From Acidimicrobiaceae bacterium (GTDB lineage: Bacteria > Actinomycetota > Acidimicrobiia > Acidimicrobiales > MedAcidi-G1), in contig DPMC01000029.1 in assembly GCA_003541675.1 (NCBI GenBank), positions 1-7,388 on the forward strand: a stretch of 7,388 bases of DNA. Direction: 5' to 3'. The number at the start of each line of letters is the position of its first letter. Position 1 is the first letter of the stretch. The notes below the pieces were generated by a model. It had not been told where the DNA came from, ran no database searches, and was given only the letters and a program-made list of their open reading frames with translations. Shown here in pieces: positions 1 to 5,304 of the stretch. A program made the position numbers and the translations under genes.

Positions 1-450
1 GAACGACGCCGCCAGATGATGCGTACCCACACCGCAATGCATGTTCTGTGCGGCGTCATGTGGAAGCACTGGAAGCGGGTGGTGACCGGCGGCAACATGG
101 ATGCTCTCTCGGGCCGAATGGACTTCGAGGTCGACCAGTTACCCGAGGGGTTTGCGACAGAAGTCGAGTCTCTGTGTAACGCCGAGATCGCTGCGGACCG
201 GCCCATCGAGGTGTCATTCATCGCTCGCGGTGCCGCCGTGCTGGACCGCGAGCTCATCCGCACGAAGGTCAGTCTGGTTCCCGCCTCGGTGACGGAGATC
301 CGGGTAGTGGACATTGTTGGCCTAGACAAGCAGGCCGACGGCGGTACCCATGTGTCATCCACCGGTCAGGTAGGTCGCCTCGAGGTAGTCAAGACCGAGT
401 CAAAGGGGAAGGGCTTCAAGCGGATCCGGTTCGTCCTCCACGACGCCTGA
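1..450 (+). CDS. Alanyl-tRNA editing protein, AlaX type (5' end outside window)
   Basis: This is a free-standing editing-domain protein of the AlaX family, which hydrolyses Ser-tRNA(Ala) or Gly-tRNA(Ala) mischarged by alanyl-tRNA synthetase. The frame is open to the window's first base, so about 149 C-terminal residues are seen and the N-terminal beta-barrel part of the usual protein (roughly 220-240 residues) lies upstream; the ATGs at 16 and 19 are internal. Numbering from the window edge, the first zinc motif HxxxH is H10/H14 in RTHTAMHVL. It is followed by a TGGNM segment near 29-33 and by ADGGTHVSSTGQVG at 112-125, the second zinc motif. There the family's usual Cys of CxxxH is Asp113, while His117 is kept. 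I recall bacterial members with Asp here, so this need not mean loss of function. The protein ends in a basic stretch with ESKGKGFKR. It converges on the hydrolase gene across a 107-base gap. Family assignment is firm; exact substrate preference is not. Confidence 0.9.
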   Translation, partial: ERRRQMMRTHTAMHVLCGVMWKHWKRVVTGGNMDALSGRMDFEVDQLPEGFATEVESLCNAEIAADRPIEVSFIARGAAVLDRELIRTKVSLVPASVTEIRVVDIVGLDKQADGGTHVSSTGQVGRLEVVKTESKGKGFKRIRFVLHDA

Positions 451-557
451 CCGACCGTTCCTCACTACTGTCTCCGACGTGGTGCTGTGGCCCCCCAACC
501 GGTTGCGGCTCGGTGACCCGGACCGCCGACGTCGAACCCGGCGACCATGTGGCGGGA

Positions 558-1427
558 TTAACCGAGAGTGACTGACGTGAGATCCCGGGCCACCACGACC
601 TCGCCCTCATAGCCACCACGTCGGATCTCATCGACAAAAAGTGCCTCGTCTGCCGCCGACGTCGGAGGCGGGATGAGGTGGGTGAGCATCAGGGTCGGCA
701 CGTCGAGTTCCTGAGCCTGGCAGCCAATCTCCACAGTGTCGGCGTGGTAGTCGAGAATGAACCTCCGGTGCTCCTCTAGCTTCTGGATCTCGCTGAACCG
801 CATCGCCTCGTAGACCAGCACATCAGCTCCGGCGGCCAGCTCGGCCATCTCGTTGCACACCAGGGTGTCGCCCGAGATCACCACCACCCCGTCTGGCGTC
901 TCGATACGAAAGCCGACAGCCGGGTGCACCGGTTCGTGACGGACCTGACCGGCCACCACCCGGACATCACCGGATCGCCAGACCTCGGTGGGCACTGCCG
1001 GGTAGTCGAAGGGCACGGCGTCGACCCGGGGACCTTGCTGGCGCCCGGTGTGGGCTAGGCGCACCTCGAGATCCTCAGACCACCGGTCGGCCAGACCCTC
1101 GACGAACCGAACACAGGGGCCCGCCGGCACGACCACCGGAAGGGCCGGCAGGTTCTGGTCGCGGTCCATGACCCATCGGGTCAGCAGCACGTCGTCCAGC
1201 CCGACGAGGTGATCGGAATGGTGGTGGGTCAACAGCACGGCGGCGAGCCCACCCGGACTCGTGCCAGCACCCAGCAAACGCATCACCGTGCCCCGACCCG
1301 CATCCACCTGGATACGGATCGGATCGCCACCGTCGGAAGGCTCCCAGACCACCAGAACCCCCGGTCCAGCCCGGTCGGGCGTAGGGATCGGGGTTCCCGT
1401 GCCGGTCACTGTCACCGTCGTAGCCAT
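558..1427 (-). CDS. MBL-fold metallo-hydrolase, RNase Z/arylsulfatase-like
   Basis: A complete 289-residue cytosolic metallo-beta-lactamase-fold enzyme with no signal peptide. The zinc-binding set is present in order: HHHSDH at 68-73 (HxHxDH signature), His168 in RHEPVHP, Asp187 in ISGDT, and His250 in LMLTHLIPP. His228 lies in a YHAD segment followed by a helix, as in RNase Z and arylsulfatase-type members. The N-terminal TVTGTGTPIPTPDRAGPG is the usual first strand and glycine-rich turn. These features suggest a dinuclear zinc phosphodiesterase or sulfatase-like hydrolase. True tRNA 3' processing by RNase Z is possible but not shown, because the RNase Z exosite arm is not evident. The start is ATG, preceded by GGAGGG 3 bases upstream, so the start is well supported. 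Its first codons overlap by 16 bases the end of the upstream molybdoenzyme remnant, so the two are probably co-transcribed. It converges on the alanyl-tRNA editing gene. Confidence 0.88.
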   Translation of the reverse strand: MATTVTVTGTGTPIPTPDRAGPGVLVVWEPSDGGDPIRIQVDAGRGTVMRLLGAGTSPGGLAAVLLTHHHSDHLVGLDDVLLTRWVMDRDQNLPALPVVVPAGPCVRFVEGLADRWSEDLEVRLAHTGRQQGPRVDAVPFDYPAVPTEVWRSGDVRVVAGQVRHEPVHPAVGFRIETPDGVVVISGDTLVCNEMAELAAGADVLVYEAMRFSEIQKLEEHRRFILDYHADTVEIGCQAQELDVPTLMLTHLIPPPTSAADEALFVDEIRRGGYEGEVVVARDLTSVTLG

Positions 1428-1828
1428 GTTCCCTCCGCCCTCACCGGGTCATGCCGCTCAGGCAGTCCCGCAACCTCCAGCAGCGTGTCATGAAAGGCGA
1501 CCGATCCGAGCCGTCGGCCAACCGTCGAGTTGGTCTGGGCGTTGACTCCCGGGCCCCACCTTCCGAACAATCCGAAGGTCGGTTCGCCCCTTGGGGTGCC
1601 GGGGATCCGGTTCAGCGGAGTGAGTAGCCGATCCGGGTCATGGACCCGGTCGAGGTAACGGTTCACTTTGATGGACAATTCACCTGCCGTGAACGGGTGA
1701 TCCTCCACGCTCAGCAGCCGCACGACCCGACCACCTTCCAGGACGACCTCCCAAGCACAGGTACCCGGGCAGTCGTGGTGGGAGGCACCGCGTACTACCT
1801 CTGAGTAGTCCGCTAGCGCCATCTCCAC
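1412..1828 (-). pseudogene. Internally deleted molybdopterin oxidoreductase remnant
   Basis: A 138-codon open frame that looks like the two ends of a bis-MGD molybdopterin oxidoreductase (family length about 650-750 residues) fused together. Residues 16-85 match the N-terminal iron-sulfur region: HDCPGTCAWEV at 18-28, GRVVRL, DHPFTAGEL at 43-51, KVNRYLDRV and the PDRLLTPL stretch, then a worn version of the GPKGEGxF segment at 77-85. Residues 93-121, GPGVNAQTNS to AFHDTLLEVAGLP, resemble the extreme C-terminus, where family members read VNALTS, a glycine-rich turn and TFHDTLVEV. All molybdenum-cofactor domains between them are absent. Of the four cluster cysteines only Cys20 and Cys24 remain; the first and last positions are Ser16 and Ser52. 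It cannot work as a molybdoenzyme. The start shown is GTG at 1828; ATG at 1822 is an alternative, and neither has a well-placed ribosome site. It overlaps the hydrolase gene by 16 bases. A small functional iron-sulfur or regulatory peptide cannot be excluded. Confidence 0.75.
1431..1436 (-). promoter_or_regulatory. Ribosome binding site of the MBL-fold hydrolase gene
   Basis: On the minus strand GGAGGG lies 3 bases before the ATG at 1427. The spacing is slightly short but the match to the anti-Shine-Dalgarno is strong. It lies inside the 3' end of the upstream molybdoenzyme remnant and fixes the hydrolase start. Confidence 0.6.
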
Positions 1829-1884
1829 AGCCTGTCAGAGCGACCCGGTCTTGGCACAGTGCAGATGTGCGATGCTCGGCCTAT

Positions 1885-1888
1885 GGAG
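1885..1888 (+). promoter_or_regulatory. Ribosome binding site deciding the SDR start
   Basis: GGAG lies 6 bases before the ATG at 1895. This favours that start over the in-frame ATG at 1883 and the GTG at 1859. Starting at 1895 also puts the nucleotide-binding TGxxxGxG motif at residue 12, where the family normally has it. Confidence 0.5.
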
Positions 1889-1894
1889 ACCACC

Positions 1895-2671
1895 ATGGGA
1901 CGACTTGCCGGCAAGGCCACCTTCATCACCGGCGCGGCGGCCGGCATCGGACGGGAGTCGGCGCTGCTGTTCGCCGCCGAGGGTGCTGCCGTGGCGGTGG
2001 TCGACCGGGACAGTGACGGCGCGGCCGACGTGGTAGACGAGATCACCGAGGCAGGGGGTACGGCCGTCGGGCTGACCGCTGACGTGGCCGTCGAAACATC
2101 GGTTGCCGCAGCGATCAGCGACGCTGAGGAGGCCTTCGGACGCCTCGACGTGGTCTTCAACAACGCCGGGATCATGCTCGCTGCCGACGGCGACGCCCAA
2201 TCCACCGAGGAGGCCGTCTGGGACCTGACCATGGACGTCAACCTCAAGGGCGTGTGGTTCGGCTGCCGTCACGGCATCCCGGCGCTGCGTCGATCCGGTG
2301 GCGGGTCGATCATCAACACAGCCAGCTTCGTGGCCCTGGTGGGAGCCGCCACACCACAGCTGGCGTACACAGCGTCCAAGGGCGGGGTGCTGGCCATGAC
2401 CCGCGAGCTTGCGGTAACCCACGCTCGGGAAGACATCCGGGTCAATGCCCTGTGTCCGGGACCGTTGCGAACCGAACTGCTGATGTCGTACCTGGACACC
2501 GAAGAGATGCGGCAACGTCGCCTTGTGCATGTACCCATGGGCCGCTTCGGCGAGGCGGCCGAGATCGCGGCAGCGGCCCTGTTTCTGGCGTCTGACGAAT
2601 CGTCGTACGTGACCGGGACCGACTTCTCCGTGGACGGTGGACTGACCGCCGCCTACGTGACGCCCGAATAG
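1895..2671 (+). CDS. Short-chain dehydrogenase/reductase (classical SDR)
   Basis: A complete 258-residue classical SDR, the usual length of the family, which oxidises or reduces a hydroxyl/carbonyl group using NAD(P). The Rossmann motif TGAAAGIG is at 12-19. Asp37 at the end of strand two (VVDRD) predicts preference for NAD(H) over NADP(H). NNAG is at 89-92. The catalytic tetrad is Asn116, Ser144, Tyr158 and Lys162, the last two in YTASK. PGP at 188-190 and the C-terminal strand GTDFSVDGG near 241-249 are typical of the tetrameric FabG-like branch. Nothing identifies the substrate. It stands alone: divergent from the molybdoenzyme remnant and convergent with the 2-oxoglutarate oxygenase 28 bases away. 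The start at 1895 is chosen from a GGAG site and family alignment; ATG at 1883 would add METT. No membrane segment or signal peptide is seen. Confidence 0.93.
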   Translation: MGRLAGKATFITGAAAGIGRESALLFAAEGAAVAVVDRDSDGAADVVDEITEAGGTAVGLTADVAVETSVAAAISDAEEAFGRLDVVFNNAGIMLAADGDAQSTEEAVWDLTMDVNLKGVWFGCRHGIPALRRSGGGSIINTASFVALVGAATPQLAYTASKGGVLAMTRELAVTHAREDIRVNALCPGPLRTELLMSYLDTEEMRQRRLVHVPMGRFGEAAEIAAAALFLASDESSYVTGTDFSVDGGLTAAYVTPE

Positions 2672-2699
2672 TGGACCGGCCCGCCGGGACGCTGGACGT

Positions 2700-3485
2700 T
2701 CAGGACGTTCGTCCGTAGAAGGTCTGCAGGGCCGAATCCGAAAGGGCCACGTCCGGCTGGTCGTTGAACGCGAATACCACCAGCAGGCGGGTCACCGAGC
2801 CCTCGGTCGAGGTCACCCGGTGCATGGCGTTGCGTCCCCGGAACAGAACTAGGTCGCCGGGAGCGAAGGCCAGCGTCTCCACGGAATAGTCGCCGTCGAG
2901 CACCGCTCCCACCGTGCCAAACGCCATTTCCCCGGCATCGGCGTCGCGCACCCCGGCCACGTACTCGAAGGCTCCACCGGCCTCGGGGGCCTGGAGCAGC
3001 ATGGTCACGGCAAAGGAGGAGTTGTCGAAGTGCCAGCCCAGCTCACGTCCGTGGGCCGCAAAGTGGACGTTGATCGACGACAGTTCGTCGGCGTACGGAT
3101 AGACGGCGTCGATACCCAGTACCGCACACAGAAACTCCCGGAAGGAAGGGTCGTCGTAAACGGTCCGTAGCGGGGAGTCGTCCGGAATCTGGTCGTCGGC
3201 TATCAGGCCCTTGGACGACACCACCTGACGGTTGAACGGGTGGTCGGCAGCCAGCGCGGGGTCCGGCGGGGTTAGGTACACGTTGTGGGTCGACGCGGCG
3301 TAGTACGCCTCGGCCTCCCGGGGCGCTGAGTCAGCCACCACCCTGGCCACTGCCTCGGCGGTGAAGAAGCCTTCGAGCACCAAGGCACCCTCGGCATCCA
3401 ACACCTGCCGACAACGCTCCCGGTGGTCCGGGTCGTCCAGCAGATGGAACGACCCATCCATCGGAGAGGGGTCGACGGGGATCAT
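2700..3485 (-). CDS. Fe(II)/2-oxoglutarate-dependent dioxygenase, PhyH-like
   Basis: A complete 261-residue double-stranded beta-helix oxygenase, expected to couple oxidative decarboxylation of 2-oxoglutarate to hydroxylation (or another oxidation) of an unknown small molecule. The iron triad is His152 and Asp154 (GWHFDNSSF) and His222 (RGRNAMHRV); Arg233 (SVTRLL) is placed to bind the 2-oxoglutarate carboxylate. Flanking landmarks are PEAGGAFEYV at 167-176 and the strand FAPGDLVLFRGR at 207-218. From memory this layout resembles proteins annotated as phytanoyl-CoA dioxygenase family or HalD/BesD-like. The carboxylate ligand Asp154 is intact, whereas known Fe/2OG halogenases have Gly or Ala there, so hydroxylation is more likely than halogenation. 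The ATG overlaps the holB stop as ATGA, implying translational coupling at the end of the MFS-tmk-holB transcript. A GGTGGA stretch lies about 6 bases upstream. The link to replication genes is probably only positional. Confidence 0.88.
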   Translation of the reverse strand: MIPVDPSPMDGSFHLLDDPDHRERCRQVLDAEGALVLEGFFTAEAVARVVADSAPREAEAYYAASTHNVYLTPPDPALAADHPFNRQVVSSKGLIADDQIPDDSPLRTVYDDPSFREFLCAVLGIDAVYPYADELSSINVHFAAHGRELGWHFDNSSFAVTMLLQAPEAGGAFEYVAGVRDADAGEMAFGTVGAVLDGDYSVETLAFAPGDLVLFRGRNAMHRVTSTEGSVTRLLVVFAFNDQPDVALSDSALQTFYGRTS

Positions 3486-4681
3486 TCCAGGTCCACCCCG
3501 ACGGCCCGGAGCGGCTCGGCCAAAGCATCGGCCGACGGCAAGTCCAGAAGGAGGGCCTGAAGCAGCAGGGTCTCGTTGGGATTGCGAACCAGATCACCAG
3601 TGGCCTCGGTGATCCGCTCGGTGGCCGACAGGAACGCCTCGGACCCTGAAGACAGAACCTCTGCGCAGAGGTTCTCTGTCAACAGGCCGACCCGCGCCAG
3701 GTAGGCGCGGCTCAGGGTGGCTAGGCCGAAGCGGAGTTCGTCATCGCGGTGCCGTCGGACCTCCCGCTTTTGACGCTCTCCCAGCTCACGGCGACCAGAT
3801 CCACGGGTACCGAACGCCTCCTCGCGCTCTGTCAGGGCCTCAATCTCCTCTCGATGACGGGCTTCCAACGGCTTTTGGGCAGCGTCGATGAGCTCCCGCA
3901 GCTCGGTGACCAGTACGGCCACCGAAGCGCCCGACCCGTCCAACCGATCGGGCACGGAATGCCAGGCATCCCGTCGGCCTAGGAAAGCCGGGTCGGCGGC
4001 CAGTAGCCGAGCCCGGGTCACGCTGCCTGCCGCGGCTTCTGCCAACCCGGTGATCCGATCGGCGGACACCCCGTCGGCTAGCAGAGTCTCAGCCACCACG
4101 ACATCGGGTATCGGGGGTAGGTCGACACGGATACAGCGGGAGGCGATGGTCACGTGCTCGTCAGGCACCTCCTCGGCCAGCAGGACGAACACCGCCGAGG
4201 CGGGTGGCTCCTCGATGGTCTTGAGCAGGCTGGCCGCCGCAGACGGTTCGGCAGTGTCAAAGCGGTCAACCACGATGACCTTGTGGGCGGCCTCGATAGG
4301 CGACCGCCAGCCCTCCACGGTGATCCGCTCGGCGTCGGCCACCAGCAGTGCCCGGCCCTCAGGCTCCACCAGGATCAGGTCGGGATGGCGCCCGACGGCG
4401 GCCAGACCCCGATGTCGATTCCCCTCCTCGGCAGATCCACCCTCCTCAGCTCCAATGGGTGGACCGGCTAACCCGTTCCCAGCAAACAGTGAACCGGCGA
4501 AGGCCCTTGCCGCCTCGGCCCGGCCGGCCCCCGGAGGCCCTATCAGCAGGTAGGCGTGGACCGGGTGCTCGGCGGCCCGACGCAGCAGCGCCACCGCCGA
4601 CTCCTGACCCACGACCGTGGCCCAAAGCGCCGTTTCGTCCAGCAGGGTGGTGACGGCCAATGCACCAGTGCTGGCAGTCAC
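3482..4681 (-). CDS. holB: DNA polymerase III delta' subunit (clamp loader)
   Basis: A 399-residue AAA+ clamp-loader subunit that works with DnaX and delta to load the beta sliding clamp. Numbering from the GTG at 4681: VVGQ at 23-26; a degenerate P-loop GPPGAGRA at 48-55 with Arg in place of the Lys-Ser/Thr needed for ATP, as expected of a non-hydrolysing delta'; a Walker B-like strand VIVVDRFD at 135-142; LLKTIEEPP at 152-160; and the SRC arginine-finger motif at 181-183. The zinc module that usually follows the P-loop helix has no cysteines, only a Gly/Glu-rich stretch around 63-97. A highly charged, probably coiled helix at about 262-318 precedes the C-terminal helical collar domain. The GTG overlaps the tmk stop as GTGA and has a GGTGGG stretch just upstream; an upstream in-frame TTG at 4705 is less likely. 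tmk next to holB is a common actinobacterial arrangement, and the oxygenase follows with an ATGA overlap. Confidence 0.9.
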   Translation of the reverse strand: MTASTGALAVTTLLDETALWATVVGQESAVALLRRAAEHPVHAYLLIGPPGAGRAEAARAFAGSLFAGNGLAGPPIGAEEGGSAEEGNRHRGLAAVGRHPDLILVEPEGRALLVADAERITVEGWRSPIEAAHKVIVVDRFDTAEPSAAASLLKTIEEPPASAVFVLLAEEVPDEHVTIASRCIRVDLPPIPDVVVAETLLADGVSADRITGLAEAAAGSVTRARLLAADPAFLGRRDAWHSVPDRLDGSGASVAVLVTELRELIDAAQKPLEARHREEIEALTEREEAFGTRGSGRRELGERQKREVRRHRDDELRFGLATLSRAYLARVGLLTENLCAEVLSSGSEAFLSATERITEATGDLVRNPNETLLLQALLLDLPSADALAEPLRAVGVDLE

Positions 4682-5304
4682 GAATCCCACCGCGGATTCA
4701 ACCAATCGTCGACCATCGCGGCTACCCGGGCCGCTACCTCGTCGACCGTGCCGTCACCGTCGATGATGACCCAGCGGTCCGGGTCGGCGATCGCCATTGC
4801 CCGGTACGCGTCAGCCACCACCCCCTGCAGGTCGTCGCCGGCCTGCTCGATCCTGTCCAACTCCCCTTCGCGGTCTTCACCCAGTCGGCTGCCGGCCACC
4901 GGCGCCGCCACCTCGATCAGGACCACCAGATCGGGAGCCAACCCGCCGGTGGCGAACTCGTTTACCTCGGTGACCGACCCGGCACCAAGCCCACGACCAT
5001 GGCCCTGGTACGCGATCGACGATGCCACGTAGCGATCCGATACCACGTCACGGCCGGCAGCCAGGGCGGGTGCCACCACCAGGTCCACGTGCTGTGCTCG
5101 GGCGGCTGCCATCAGTAGGGCCTCGGCCCGATCCACCGGGGCCTCGCCAGCCGGGTCCAGCACCAGATCGCGGATCTGCTCACCCAGCGGCGTTCCCCCG
5201 GGTTCTCTGGTGAACAGCGCCCCAAGGCGTTCGGCCAACAACCGGGCCTGGGTGCTCTTGCCCGTGCCGTCCGCCCCCTCGACGGCGATGAACCGACCAA
5301 TCAC
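4678..5304 (-). CDS. tmk: Thymidylate kinase (dTMP kinase)
   Basis: A complete 208-residue cytosolic kinase that phosphorylates dTMP to dTDP with ATP, the committed step shared by the de novo and salvage routes to dTTP. The P-loop GADGTGKST is at 10-18. REPGGT at 33-38 and the DRY motif at 90-92, followed by SSIAYQG at 95-101, bind dTMP. The lid region is around 138-152 (SRLGEDREGELDR), and a C-terminal IDGDGTVDEV segment is typical. Length matches the family (205-215). The frame is open further upstream, but the true start is the GTG at 5304: GGAGG lies 7 bases before it, and the resulting N-terminus GRFIAVEG is the family's. The start overlaps the MFS stop as GTGA, and the end overlaps holB in the same way, so translation of the three is probably coupled. 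In some actinobacteria the kinase is fused to an MFS domain; here they are separate. Confidence 0.96.
   Translation of the reverse strand: MIGRFIAVEGADGTGKSTQARLLAERLGALFTREPGGTPLGEQIRDLVLDPAGEAPVDRAEALLMAAARAQHVDLVVAPALAAGRDVVSDRYVASSIAYQGHGRGLGAGSVTEVNEFATGGLAPDLVVLIEVAAPVAGSRLGEDREGELDRIEQAGDDLQGVVADAYRAMAIADPDRWVIIDGDGTVDEVAARVAAMVDDWLNPRWDS

Noticed and set aside
496..505. Perfect palindrome CAACCGGTTG between the AlaX and hydrolase genes
   Set aside because: Ten bases with no loop or T-run; too short to call a terminator or operator in GC-rich DNA. The 107-base gap shows no other clear structure.
1851..1870. TTGGCAC resembling a sigma-54 -24 element before the SDR
   Set aside because: The matching TTGC at -12 is absent, and sigma-54 is not expected in this group of bacteria.
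1835..2530. Long minus-strand frame of 231 codons opposite the SDR
   Set aside because: It lies entirely antisense to a well-conserved SDR, has low-complexity Gly/Arg/His composition and no recognisable motif.
2694..2714. Direct repeat GGACGTTC twice and a small GGACG-TT-CGTCC fold between the SDR and oxygenase genes
   Set aside because: Loop of only 2 bases, and it lies partly inside the oxygenase's last codons; probably chance.
3888..4553. Plus-strand frame of 221 codons opposite holB
   Set aside because: Ser/Ala/Arg-rich shadow of the holB codon pattern with no family similarity.
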